A stretch of DNA of 64,000 nt. It comes from Marisa cornuarietis (lineage: Eukaryota; Mollusca; Gastropoda; Architaenioglossa; Ampullariidae). Within the stretch, counting starts at the first letter, position 1. Every line of letters begins with the position of its first letter. The DNA lies in assembly GCA_004794655.1 (NCBI GenBank), contig SMMW01000087.1:1594501-1658500 (forward strand). The letters are read 5' to 3'. Shown piece by piece: positions 1 through 13,569 of this stretch. The notes beneath the pieces were generated by a model. It worked only from the letters and a program-made list of their open reading frames with translations. It searched no databases and had not been told where the DNA came from. The translations under genes were made by a program, and so were the position numbers.

Positions 1-654
1 CCTTATCTCTGCCTCTTCTGTTCCCCCTTTACCTTTTACTAGATTTTGGCATAAACCTCTCTTAAGCAAAGACCTCATTCTCATGACAATACCTTGCCTT
101 TCTTGCTAAGAAGTTTCAAAATGTCTTATTGCAGATATTTAATATTTTTATATTTTAAAATTGATTAGAACACTAATTATGTTAAACGTCAGAATAATTT
201 CAGCACTCTGGTAGTGCACTGTATTTTTTACAGGCACTTATAATTGAACAGTACTACTTAATAAATTATTTCATAACTTTGGGAAATTTTAAACCTTATT
301 TATAAGTTTGAATTTTTTTCTCCTATTATTTAACTTTATTTCATGCATCTGTACCTGTGTGATCTTTTGAATGTCAAAGTCACATTCCAAATAAGTTCAA
401 GAAGTAAATCAAATATCTATAGGATTTCTATTTTGTAGGAGTGTTTTTGCTCCATAAATACTAATGAAATGCAGTATTTGTTTTCTTCAAGAAGTAACCA
501 TATATATTGGCAACTGAAAAATGTTTCAATAAAAAAGTTGTTTCCTTAAAGTGTTGTGTGCATTGCTGTAGAAAGTGAAGTATACCGATTCTGTTGAAAT
601 CAACTGTTTTTCAATGCTTTACCATTGTTATGATGGTCTTGCCATGTTTTCCAG
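1..654. other. Intron sequence upstream of the first visible ankyrin exon
   Basis: AT-rich sequence with no open frame that looks coding. It ends in a pyrimidine-rich acceptor (TGTTTTCCAG at about 645-654) directly before the first ankyrin exon, so it is most simply the 3' part of an intron whose upstream exons lie outside the window. Confidence 0.7.
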
Positions 655-3600
655 CATCAACGCCTGCCCTTGCATGAAGTTGCAAGATCCCAGAGTGAAG
701 ATGAGTCTGTTCTAGGTCAGATTGCTCGACTTCTAATCTCAGCTGGGTCAGATATGGATGCAGTTAGCAGTGACTTTGGAGAGGTGAACAGAATACTTTG
801 TAAGGGTAGAGACTTCCAACAGATGACATAAGTGTAAAATTTCTTTTTAGGTGTGGATTTTCTGAACTAAAATTAATGTGTATTTTGAAATCAATTTGTT
901 ATAAATATTATTTATTGAAATGTTGTGTGCTTGGTCAGAGTTTGCAGCTGTGCTTGGTCAGAGTTGTCACTCATTTTGCCTGAGATTTATCCTGAAGATG
1001 ATTGACTGTACATTTTTGGGGATTCTGCTGGTTTTAGGCAGACTTCACCAGTTTGATGTTTGCTGCATACCATGGCCATACAGAAGTTGTCAATGCTCTA
1101 ATTGATGCCGACTGTGACCTCAATGCCAGAGGATCCATTGTGAGTGTAAACACAGAAGCATTTCATACTTTATTTGGTCCTGTGAATGATATAGAATCAT
1201 TGTATATCTTATAACAATAACATCTCTCTCAGTCTCTCTTTCTCTTTCTCTCATGCTTTCACTATCTCTGCCATTCAGTGTTCAACATTTATAACATAAG
1301 CTGTCATTTCAAATTTTTGTGACAGCCACCTTTGAGGATATGCATCATACTGTAATTGAACTGACTTTATGGGGAAAGCATTTTTTCAGAACAAATGGAC
1401 TGCATTACACTGGGCAGCAGAGCGTGGCCATGATGACATTGTGTACCTTCTTTTAGATGCTGGGGCTGATCCTTGTAAGAAAAACATGGTCAGTTATCAT
1501 GTGTAGAAAATGTGTGTTATAAAAGAGCTTTGTGCTTGTGACAATTAGAAAGTGAACCTTAACCAAGAGAGTGAATATGTACTGAAAATTTTAACATCAT
1601 TCCTTTGACGGAGAGTAATTTCAGAGGACTTGATTGTGTGTATAGATGTATGTGTTTTGTGTGTGTATGTGTGTGTGTGTGTGTTCATGTGTGTGTGCAT
1701 GTGTGTGTGTGTGCATGCGTACACATTTGTGTACATTTATGTGCACTCAAAACATTAGGCATTTGAAGAATATGTATTTTTTCCTTTCCTAAAGTATGTA
1801 TCATCTGACTCGAAGAGTTTCAGCTCTATAATGATAATAATCATTCTACACTTCTGTAAAAAGTGAACAGTTTTCAACATTTTTACAGATTTTTAGCTTT
1901 TTAAAATAATGTGAAAAACGTATTTAAAGAGATTCCATTCATTTCCTCTAATTCCAGAGATTAGAGACAGCCGCTGATCGTGCAAAAGACCAGCATCTTA
2001 AAGACTTTCTCTTGAATGCCATGAACCAGCGAGATCAAGAAAGCAAGTCACTGGACAGGATGTCTATATCATCTTCCCAGTCCTTTAATGCTCAAACTGC
2101 ACAGGACACGGCTTTTGCCATTGAGGTGTTTTAACATTTCAAATTATTTAAATGACTTTTAGGAGCCTCTTTTATTCCAGCTGGTCATCTCATAGATTTA
2201 TGCAATGACAGCTTAAGAGCTAGTTGTTGTTTAGATTAAGATAATTGAAAAGTTCGCTTTTTTTCTTTTCTTTACCACACTGTACTTTTAGACACTGATA
2301 GTACAATTGAACACATTCACGCAGGTAAGTTAAACCACAACAGTTTTGTCTTGAAGCTTTTAGAATGTCGTTCCCTTACAGTCATTATTGTCATTAATAT
2401 AATAAGATACTTTTTCCAGGACAGATTAAGGTTGCTTGAGGATTATAGTCTTTAGATAGCATCAAGATAATATCAGAAGTGGGATAGGAATAAGAGAAGG
2501 GAGGCTAATGTTTTCTGTAGCTCAAAAATGATTCAAAGTTTCCTCCCCTTGGATACATTCCAGTGTAAATTTAATCCACGCCAGCTGCATAAATGATTGG
2601 GACATTGTGTGACAAATCCTTAGTGCATCACCAGAGAAGCAATTTTCTGTACTTTTGTTGTAGTAATGCTTATGCTATCTTTCACTTAATGTGATCATGC
2701 CAAACTTTTGTCATTTTTTATCCCCACCCCACCCCCAGTCAAATGCAAGCCTTCTGAAATATTCATCTGAAGCAGGAAATATTAGATTGCTTTTTCTCTC
2801 TATCTCTATGCAGTACCTATGCCACTAAATAGATTGTTTCATTTAACAGCGTATTACTGCCCAAGCCAGGAGCAGCGCTTCTGCAAGCTCTTTTGTTCCC
2901 ATCACCATGCCCCCTCTTGCCATAGCCACAGCAGAAGAGCGAAAAAAGCAGATAAAATTGGGCATTCGACGGCAGACCAGTGCTGGTTCAGCATCTGGCC
3001 CAACTTCACCTGGATGGTCCCCAGGTGAGATTGGTGGAAGAGTCTAAAGGTGTTTTTTCATAATATTTAGATGGTCTGAAGATGATTGTATAAGCAAGAT
3101 ACTTGAATTGTTTCTCCAAAGCAAAAGTTATTGTCACATCAAAATTGGTTGTCGCACTAGGGGCCTAATTTCTTTTGTTTTTAGTTTATTAACAGCTTTT
3201 TTTTAAGTAAGGATGTTTATACCTCTGCCCGAGGAGTGATGTACCATTCAAAGACTTTGGTAAATTGAAGATGATTTCCTTTTTTGTTTTTTTGGTTTTT
3301 TTTTGTAAGTGATTTCGTGATTCTGAATATTCAGTTTTTCTTAAAGACATTTTTCAAAGGATCCCATCTTTTTAAAAATGATTTCATGTTTGGCATGACT
3401 GCTTCAACTTACTTTCTGACTGAGTTGTCACCTCTGACTGTGAAGATAGCATTCAACAGTATAATTCAGGGCTGGTCATCTCCCTTCTGACAATTTTTCT
3501 GGAAGGATTTTTCTGTATTTCAAGCAAAGGATTCCCATCCCTTATGTCCCATGGACGGTCCTAACTTTTGGCTGTATTAACTAAATTACAGTTCTGTGTG

Positions 3601-4318
3601 TAAAATAATGACACTACCTTGTTAGGGAACATATAGTACTTGCAATGATTTTTTCGGTTGTTTTTATGCTTTGAAAGGATCTGCACCGCATGTGGAGCTG
3701 GCATGTGACAGTATGGACACTAGTGACCGCAGCATCCAGCTTTTGAGATCTTTCCAGGACCGCCTCAACCGCCGCATTGAAAAGGCTTCCAGGACACTCC
3801 AGGGTGGCCTCTTTCGCCCTGAGGGTACTGATCCTGTTTATACTCCTTCTGGCAGTGAGGCTTCCACTCGCGAGCAGACACCATCAGCCACGGGTGGAAC
3901 ATCCACCTCAAGGGAAGTCACTCCCAGTTCTAGGGAAGTTACCCCACCTGAAGAGAGGAAGTCGGTAGGTACTTCCAGTAACGAGGCTGAGGAAGCAGAA
4001 AAAGTCACCTGCAATGGCAACATAAATGCAGATGGAAATGACGAAGAGAAAGCTGTCAGCGATGAGGATGGTGACAGCCACGATCAAGATGACAGTGGTG
4101 ATGACAGTAAATCCACAGAGCAAAGAGAGGAGGAGTCAGTAAACAGTGTCGCATCTGATTTAAATTCTTTTCACATTTCAAATTCATCGAAGTCAAGCAA
4201 AGAGGGTGCTATAGAAAAGGATGTGCCTGGCTTGACCAACAGCCAGTCCAATGCCGAAGCTGCCAGCATGAGCAGAAGCTGCAAGGCTGAAAGGCCAAAG
4301 TCTGAAACTATTGTGTGA
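655..4318 (+). CDS. Ankyrin-repeat protein with disordered acidic C-terminus (3' part of gene)
   Basis: Six exons join in frame: 655-783, 1038-1139, 1390-1488, 1958-2125, 2850-3024 and 3678-4318 (stop TGA). All introns are GT-AG; junction phases are 0,0,0,0,1. This gives 437 visible residues; the N-terminus is outside the window. Residues 1-43 (HQRLPLHEVA, then ARLLISAGSDMDAV), 44-77 (FTSLMFAAYHGHTEVV, ALIDADCDLNA) and 78-110 (WTALHWAAERGHDDIVYLLL, DAGADPCKKN) are three ankyrin repeats with the usual TxLHxAAxxGH and LLxxGAD signatures; 111-135 looks like a capping helix. After residue 136 the chain is low-complexity: Ser-rich, a basic stretch (EERKKQIKLGIRRQTS), a predicted amphipathic helix near 242-266, a Thr-Pro motif cluster near 287-315, then an acidic Asp/Glu/Ser tail. 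Ankyrin repeats bind other proteins, so an intracellular scaffold or adaptor role is likely. I cannot assign an orthologue. The exon 4 donor (GAG|gtgttt) is weak but preserves the frame. Confidence 0.9.
1654..1720. repeat. (GT)n-rich microsatellite
   Basis: Interrupted GT dinucleotide tract in the intron after the third visible ankyrin exon, with ATGT and CATG interruptions. Confidence 0.9.
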
Positions 4319-4825
4319 TGACATAGTAATGACCAGGAAAATTGTCGCTTGGAAAAACAACTACAAAGGGTCCATCACTTGTAGAGACAGAGCTGTAGGA
4401 GGTATGGAAGAATTTGTTGATTCCATCCATTGCAGAACTTCCACTTAACGCATGGCAAATGTTTGGTGTCTGCACTGTGTCAGGCCATTGCAGCCGTCAA
4501 TATCGTAGCCCTGTTTGTGCACTTCTGCTGCTTTTTTTTAAAACTATTTTTGGGGGGAGCTATGATCTGAATTGTTTTAATTTCACAAACCATTGCAAGG
4601 TTCATGTTGAGGGGCGGCCATCTTCTGTAGAGATGCGTTGACTAGTTTTGGATACTTGTGTTTAGCTTATTTCAGAATATAGAAACTGAGATCTGTTTAG
4701 AACTCATCATTGGATTGCTCCATTTCATTTCTTTTTAATTTTTGGAAGAAAGAGAGTGGTTGATGTAGTTGATGACGAGCAGCTATCACTGCAATGAGTA
4801 AAGTTATTGAAAGACTAGTTTTAAA

Positions 4826-4831
4826 ATAAAA
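4826..4831 (+). terminator. Poly(A) signal AATAAA of the ankyrin gene
   Basis: AATAAA about 510 bp after the ankyrin stop codon, followed by T-rich and GT-rich sequence. It is the first good canonical signal downstream. More occur further on, so longer 3' ends are possible. Confidence 0.5.
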
Positions 4832-7800
4832 TTTATTTCTTGTAAATGTGTATTGCTGAATGCAGAAGACGTGTCTGTTCCTGAAGAGATTGGAGGTTGA
4901 TAATGTGTCCTGTAATTTAGCACATTACCACAAAGCATGAGAAATGACATGGAATGTTCAAGGTCTTTTTACAACTTTCTCCTGCCAGGCTTGTTCCTTC
5001 TATGGCACATATCTGGCCATCTAACATTCATTCCTCAACATGGTCCATCTAAGTATTTTACCTGGCACCATTGTTTGTCCGTCACACAGGGAATATATGT
5101 ATGTTGTGTTCTGTTTTTTTTTTTCAAACTCAGCTGAAGCTGGTGTGTTATTAAAATTGAACGAGTTTTGACTACCCAAAATTAGGGATAACTGGTACTA
5201 AAAGAGGAGGAGCTTGATGTTTATGAGACTGTTACAACTTTTTCTATGAAGTGGGCTGGGATTTTAACATTTCTGTCATCACAACACCAGATTTTTGCTT
5301 ATACAGATCTCATGGGATTTAAAGTACCTTCTAAAATGTAAAGGTAGTGGACTCAGTGTAGTGTGTCAATGTACAGAAATAGTTTAAACATGCCTGTGGC
5401 TCTTACAAAACAATTTGTGATTTGAAAAGGATGTGAAGATGTGTATAAATAATGGAAGTTTAATGCCAACCATGTTTTCCTACTCTAACTAGAATGATTT
5501 GCCACTCATTAACTGAGCTGCCTTTTTATGATAAGTGCTGTAATTGCTATTGTATTATGCTTTTCAGCAGATGTTTCTGGTTGTGGAGAGACTGGAAATA
5601 AAGGATACTCTGTCATGTAATCAGTAGGCTTAGTGTTCATAACAAATGTTAAGCACTGTTGTTTAAAGCACAGCTGTACAAATTAAAATTGCACACACAC
5701 TGAAACACAATAAGTCTTGTCAGCATGAAATTTCTGTGTACATATGTTGGTTGCAGAACAGAAGTTTTTGTCCATAGTATAAAAAATGGTAAAGTTTGTA
5801 AAGAATGTCAATCATAAGTATTAATAATTATGACTGGTTTTTTTATCTCAAGATATTTTGTTGACTTCTGCTGCTGAGGCTGTTTATAAAAATATAAAAG
5901 CCTCCTTCATCAAGCTGCAGTCAAAATGTTTTTGTGGTTATTGATAACTTTGAGGCATTCTGGTTAGTGCTGGTAATGAACTGTTTTTCTTTTTGAAGAG
6001 ATAAAATCCTGTGTTATAGTTACTTAAAATTATCTATTGTTGCTACTGAGGAAGAGGTTGTCAATACCGATCTATACTTGAAAATGTTTGTAAGCAACTC
6101 GGATATTGAGAAGTTAATTTAAACACTGGCTACTTGACCTAGGTGAAGGGATCTATTGATCTAATTAATAGAGAATTTTTATCTCACATTGCACACAGTT
6201 CATTGGTTTGGTGATGGCATTTGCTGTGTGTGGCTCAGAAATTCTTCTTTGCATGTTTCCATTGGCATATTATGGGATTAGGATAGAAAATCTGTGAATA
6301 ATGGTAACATCAAACTTGTAGCTAATTGAATTAATGTAAGGCTGTGCTTAGCAGTGCATAAGCTTGCTATGGCTTACACTTTACAACAGGATATTGTAAA
6401 GTATTTGCATCTGTGCATAAACAATCCCAGTATATAAAATGTTCATTTCTGCTTAACTCTTTATATTTCGAAGTTTCTTGCTTAACCAAAAGATAAATGT
6501 GTTTTTTTGACAGTAAATAGTCAAGTGAGCTGTAAAGAGTTCATCCGTGTCCTAGATGCACAAGTCTTTTCAGCTTTAAGAGTTTCAGCAATGAACATAC
6601 TCAAATGCAAGGATATTGTAGCACAGGTTGCAGAACTTGAATATAAAAATACAGATAGCTAAGTTGAAAATTATTTGTGATAACTTTCCTAGAACTATTA
6701 AATATCATGTCTTGTGACACAGATTAAGAAATCGGGGAAGCAGATGTGGGGAGTCGGGTTTATAAAAAAATGGTGTCTTGTTTTCTATCATAGTGTATAT
6801 GGAAGGACATGTCTACCGAAAATAACAAATGGTTTCTCAACATAATGTACATTAGAAGGAAATGTCTACTGAAAATAACATTTGTTTTCTCAACATAATG
6901 TATCTTAGAAGGGCATGTCTACTGAAAACATCATAAAATATACTTTGAGTTGATATTCTGCTTTATACATACATTGCTAAACAGCCATATAATGCTATGG
7001 AGTGACACTCCTGCTGAATATAACATTCTCCTTTATAAACACGTTGCTAAAGACCTGTAAGACTAAACTCAAAAGTGCATTAGTAGCTTTCACAAGTAAC
7101 TTATAACTGACTGGGAAAGCCTTTTTGCTAATTTATGCAGATTTTATTTGTTAGGTTTCGGAAAAGGGGTTGTAATTATTCCTGAGAAATATATTTTCAT
7201 TTATTTAGCTTATTTTTATTTATATACCCATTAGTACATCAGCACATCAGTCACCATGTTACATGATACTTTTATATCCATCACACAATGGCTGCTTCCA
7301 TATTGGAAATGGAGCCACATACTGTTTCATATGTATTTATTACTTGCAAAAACAAATTTACATATTATACAATCTGAACTTTGTACGCATGGATTTACAC
7401 GAAGTACAGCTGGTATTTATGCATTCCAGCTGTTAGGGTGTAATTTTATGTTCTTCATTCACAAATCATTTTTGGCATCTTTAAAAGGGTGTACTAATAT
7501 TTACCATGAATTAATGCATGAAATGGAAAAACTTTCTGTAAAGAGGTAGGGTGTCAGATGTCATAGTCCCACATTTTGTCATCTTAAGAGTTTCATTCTC
7601 ACATTGTGCATTTGTCCCAATGTGATTTAGTAGTTCTGAGAGTCGTCATATATGACAAGCATTACTTCAAAATATTTCTATAGCTCATCACTAACCTACA
7701 GATCTGTCTTGTGCAAGCTTTTGTCTATGAAGCATGCAACACTTTTAAAAACAAATGATGCGATTCCCAAATTTTATGGGTCCAATCAAAAGAGAATCTT

Positions 7801-8880
7801 TAATTTTGTTATTTCACATGGTGTAAAACATTCTATTTGGTGTAAATGTAATTAATCATTTTATAAAGAACTAGACTGTCATGTTTCCTTGCTCCTAATA
7901 CTGTGTAGATGCTGTGTAAAACATGCAGCAGTTTATTAGACTAACAGTAGAGTACATTTAAAAAAAATAATTTTCATCAATTTTGCATAGATTTAAGGGG
8001 GGGGCAGCAAATACAGAAACAAGTATGACATGCTTTATGGTAAGGAGAGCTTTTGCACAATTTTGTGTAGGTGATGGCTATAGTGGCTTTGAGGCCGTGT
8101 TGTTAGACGGTCCTTGTTCTACTTCTTATTTCATAAATGAAGGTAATCATTCCACTCTGCCATAGTGAGTAAAATAGTTTGTGATCACTAGCTTGATTTC
8201 CTTTTATTTGCATCAAGTAACTAGTTTTATAAAATAATTTCTTTCAAAGTAATTATTGTTATATTTAGTTAATAAAAAGTCTTCACATTGGTAGTTGTTA
8301 TAGTTTTAGTGTTATTATGTCTATTTTAAGGCAAATTTAAGGGTATAGATGTAAAGATTATTAGTAGTTTTATGTTTCTTCAGAAATAAATCAGAATTGT
8401 ATGTTTCTCTACACATTAAATATTACCCTAAAAACTTAGTGAATTTGATTACATTTGCTGTTTATCTAGAATTGCTTCTTATGTTCATATTTTTCTCATT
8501 TATATCCAGCTTTCATTCTTTAGGGTTTCTTTTATGTGTACTTTTCCAGCTTAATTTGTTGCTGATGACATTCAGAAAAGCATCATGGATTTCAACAGAT
8601 GCCCATGAAAACCATTATATTGACATAATGTGTAGGTAGGTTTAATTTTCAGAACCTTTAGGGTCTCATGTTTTTTGTATAAGTACCGATTATATCAAAC
8701 TAACAAAGAAAAATTCGTTTTATGTACCCTTTCTCCACCCTTTTGTTTCCCAACTGTACACAAGTACACTATAAATCGTTAAATATTACACCACTAACAT
8801 ATATCAACATAGGTATATGCCCATGATTAAAGGAGGAAAACATAATAACTTCATACTTACTTACTCCTCTTAGTACATAA

Positions 8881-9091
8881 GGCATCCATTAAAGACCTTC
8901 GTTTTTGTCTATCACCAGCAAGCTTACCCATGCTGTTGTAAGACAGTTTCTGGTCCTTTAATTCTCCTTCTACTGACCTTCGTGGTGTTTCTTTTGACCG
9001 ACCACACCTCTTGCCATCAGCTGTCAATTGAAGGGCTAATTTGGGTGGTGCCTCTGGTTAAATTCTGCACACATGCCCTAGCCATTTCCAT
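8881..9091 (-). mobile_element. Non-LTR retrotransposon (LINE) remnant, C-terminal RT region
   Basis: Minus-strand translation gives KWLGHVCRI, then APPKLALQLTADGKRCGRSK, ETPRRSVEGELK and finally AGDRQKRRSLMDAL. This order (W-GHV-R, GKR-GR-K-T-RR-VE-ELK, DR-RSL-L) is the conserved C-terminal end of many LINE ORF2 proteins, distal to the reverse-transcriptase catalytic core. An in-frame stop after the first motif, and the absence of any upstream RT core, show a dead, truncated copy. Family recognised by motif memory, not by a database search. Confidence 0.7.
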
Positions 9092-12000
9092 CTTTGTGTC
9101 AAAAATGATGGTGCAATGTCTCTCAAAAGTATATAGGTGTGGATGCAAGTTAGAGTAAGGGTACCCTTGTGTAACTTGAATTACGTTGCCCTGAGGTGTT
9201 ATTTTTAACTCCTTGCATTTGCTGTTTTTTTCTGTTTCATTCTTGTTTTGATGTTGACTGAATTAATGGGACCTCCTTTTGTTTTCCTTATAGCCTGAGG
9301 TTGTTATGAAGTTCTTACCTATATTTGCTACAAAGCTTCACTTTAAAATAATATACTGATTACAGAAGAAATACTCTTTAAATGTCTGGAATTGAAATAC
9401 ATTTTTTTAAACCCTAATTTAGAAGGGTATTCTGTATCAAACAGAAATAAATGTTTCATTTTGTCCACCAAGTTTTCAGTGTATTACAATTTTTATAATA
9501 AATTAGCCCTTAACTACACAATATAGTTCTGTGTTAAGCAATATTTATAAGCATATATACTTTGCTAAATGAAAAATATATTAAAATGATTCACTATTAA
9601 CACATTTTAAAGATAAAAATAAAATCGGCAGCCTGTCACACATGTTGTGAAAGTTTTTTAAGATTAGAAACGGTGCTCACTTTTATTAGTTAAGAATGTG
9701 TTGGGTGAAAAGAACATTGAAATGGCTGGTAAACAGTGAGCAGACAACCAGATAGGTAAGAAAAAAAATGTTTATAATGCACAAGTGTTACCATATTAGT
9801 GGTAGTATCTTTAGGTAACACAGTGACTCAGTGTTCCAGTAATTCCAGAAACTTCACTTAAAAAATAACCCTGCAAATTGATATACCCTTTAAATGAAAT
9901 TTTGACTTTTAAAAACATATAGAATTTCATCATGTAAGCCATTTTCCTTTCTCAGATGGTCAGTTAAGGCACCTGACTATTTTGCACATAAAGCATGCTT
10001 TAAAAGAAGTCTGTGATGATTATTGAGAGTGTTTGCTTTGAGTGGCGCTGCAACTGTGTTAAAATAGCCAAAGCCAGTCTTTCAGTGCCAGTAATTTTAC
10101 ATTCTTTTTGGATGTTATGGAATAACTTGTTCTTCAGTCCAAACTATGGGTAGGGACTTGCATGCAGTGTGAGCTCTCTGCAGTGTAATTATGTGCAAGT
10201 GGTACAGATCAAATGTGTTTATGCTTATATCTGTATGTATTTTGTGTGGTGGAAAGTAGTCTTCTCTATTACCCATTGTGGTTGCCTGTTCCTTTATTTT
10301 ATGAAATATGACCTTAAGCACTTATAATTTGCCTCTCTCTTACTCCCTCACTTCTCTCTTACTTACGTATACATACCTACATATACACACAGTCCCTCAC
10401 TCACTTGCTTATTCACTCTCTATTCTATATTACATATATCTCACATTTTTATTAGGTGCAATAATGCTAAAATGCAAAAATATTGTCATATTGTTAGTGC
10501 AGCTAAGCTGTGATTGTGCTGATGTGCTTAGGCCATTCTAGGGGATAGTCACTGGTTTTATAAAGACATGCTGAAAAAGAAGCACCCTTTAGAAGCTTGA
10601 AGACCAAGTATTCCCAAACACTCTCAACTTAATGGACACTGCCAGGGAATCAAAATGAGAAGGAAATTCTGTAAACTAATCTAACACTAAGCATGTGAAA
10701 CTGCTCTTGAAGCATGTTGTATTCTAGGTTATCCTTTGCAAGAAATTTACATAATTGCTGATACAGTATAAGTGCAATACTTTAGCTTAGGACTTGTATG
10801 CAGATTCTTTTAACCAAGGCCTGTGTTATACTCTATATAATTTGATAGTCGTAAGATTTTCTGAATTTTATAAAATATATATGTATTTTAAAAGGTGTGC
10901 TCTGTAGTTTTTAATTTTTTTATTATTTACAATTTACAGTTAAGAAACACATTGACTAATGGATAATAATTTTTAATAGTTTCTGCCATACTGATCCATA
11001 AACATGCAAGCTTACAGTGCACACACATGTACATCATGTGTATATGCACACAAACAGGAAAAGCATGAAATAACCTTTTTCTTTTGATAAATAGTTTGAG
11101 TTGGTCATTGTGTGAGGCAGGATCATTTTGATAAGGAAAAAAGTGATGCATATATCTGGGTGAAAAGATGCTACAGTACACAACTGTACAGAAACAAGGT
11201 ATATTGTAGCTGAACAGCAGATATGAAATAAAAATCACAAGTCAACTGGATTAAAATATCTTGGAAAGCTTTATTTTAAAGCACTTTAATTGTGCTTTTA
11301 TGTGTATTTTCGATATAAGTGTAATATTGCAGAAAATGTAATCTGCAGTTTGTATCAATCACTAATTTCACTTTTCTTTGAACAGCATAATATTTCAAAG
11401 TGTTGATTTCAAATATCAGAACTGAAGATACATTGCACTGACACCTTTGTTGAAAAAGAAATACACCAGCAAACCTTTTGTCACAGTAATCATTCACTTT
11501 TCCCAATTAAAAACCTGTCGCATAATCTTTTACTTCTGTCTGCTGTCACCAACAGCCCTGACCATTATCTTTTTGTCACCTCAAGCGTCTCCAGTTAGGT
11601 ATCAAATAATTTATTGTAAAATTCTCCATACTTTCATGAAACTGCTTAGTAGCTTATGGCATTAGCTTTCATGCAGATGTGTACTATGTGCATAGTTCAG
11701 GACTTTATTAAGGCATCATAGACATCTCCTTTTTGTTAATTACTAGTTGTAGCTTACTATATATATTTTTTGGGATGCCCTTATTATCTTTAATTTTAAT
11801 TATTCTAACAGAATTGATAGTTTATATAATTGCCACAGACTAGTCTCAGAAGCTAGAGAGTTTACGTTTTAAATGGGAATAGTTTTTTTTTTAAAGTTTG
11901 GATCATGTTTACTTTTTAAGAGTTTTTATTTGTCTTAACCTGTAGTAAAGCTGTCAAGTCTTTGCACATTTTTACAATGTTACTTGCATAATAACACTCT

Positions 12001-13542
12001 TATCACATAGGTACCTACCCCACTCTGGTCCTCTGCATTTTACATGTTGACACAGTCGTACACAGTGGACACTTACATAAACACATGGTTATATTTACCC
12101 ATGTTGTTTGAAATACAAATTCCACCCTTTTAAATTTAGCCTTTATTGGTAGAGTCGATAATGAGGATTATTTTTTATAAAGACAATGGTTCACTATTCC
12201 TGATTAAGCTTATACCTATGTGTAATTCTTTTAGCATGGCTTGTTTATCCTTGAGCTTATGCTAAGCAAATCAGATATATGTTGCATATGATTTTGCTTT
12301 TTTTGTGTTTTTAATGATAGAAATATTGTCTGGTTTTTCTTTTGGAAAGAAGCATTGAAAGGAAAAGGTATGAATATCAACATAAATGCCATCATTATTC
12401 ACAAATGGTTGGTATTTTAAGAACCACATCATTTTCAGGAATTAATCAAGAATTTTTTGTTTGTTTGTTGTCATTAGTTTTGAAGAGACATTGTGTTTAT
12501 CTCACCCTTTTCTCAGCTTCATTTTATTGGGCTCCCACCCCCCTTGATTTTCTTTCTCTTTAAATGTTATGATTTGCATGCTCTTGGTTGTGTTAGATAT
12601 TTACTTGCAGTCAGTAATTTAATGTAAGCAGCCCTTTAAATGGTTTCAAAGGTTACCATGTCAGATTCCAATAAAACGTGTATTTAAAAAAAATTGTTTT
12701 GATTGCATGGTTGAGTTTTTTAAGCAATAATATACATTTTGAGAGAAAATGAGCAGGCAATTCAAAACTGTGTTCTTTTAATTTATAAGATTCTTAAAAA
12801 CAAAATCCTGGGTATAAAGAAAATATTAATTTGTACTGTTCTTGGAGCCCACTAAAGGATATCACTACAATCACATTGCGAATATCTAAAACAGTAATTT
12901 CATGATGTTTACACTACAGATATATGTGGACATGCATATATAAATTACTTCAACATTGTTACAAATGTCATCATAACCTGGCTCCACTTAGCCAACACAA
13001 ACCATGCTTCCAGTTGTGTGTATATATATATTAGGTGCATCTACTTGATCCTTGATCCTTGTAGGACTCTTTTCTGTACCTAGCTCTTACTAAACTCGAA
13101 GACTTTGTGCACTGCTTTTTTTTTTTTTTTTTTCCTGTTTGAGCCTGTGATTTAGAATTCCTTGTCCCCAGTCCCTTTCTAATGTATAATGTGTCACCAT
13201 TGCAGGCATTACTATCAGTTTTAAGGTTAATGCCCAATAATTTCTTGCATACCCTTAGAATTGATGAGTTCTTCCCCCTTTACTCCCTGGTGATAGTCTT
13301 ACATGCTGTGCCTTAATGCAATTTCATTTATTTTGCACTGTTTATATTAGTTTTGCTGTTGTTATTTGTTATTCTGGACTTTGAACTTCCAGTGTGATGG
13401 ATGCGAATTTCTCACCTAGTCACATACATGTATGTGCAACTAATGATTTCCCTAAATCAACACTCATTCATTTTATTTATTTATTTATTTTTTTGTAGTA
13501 TGGTTATTTATAATTTGAAACTGGCAGATAATTATTAAATTG

Positions 13543-13569
13543 TGTCTGTGTGTGTGTGGGGGGGGGGGC
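13543..13569. repeat. GT repeat followed by poly(G)
   Basis: Short GT run passing directly into about ten G residues; low complexity. Confidence 0.85.
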
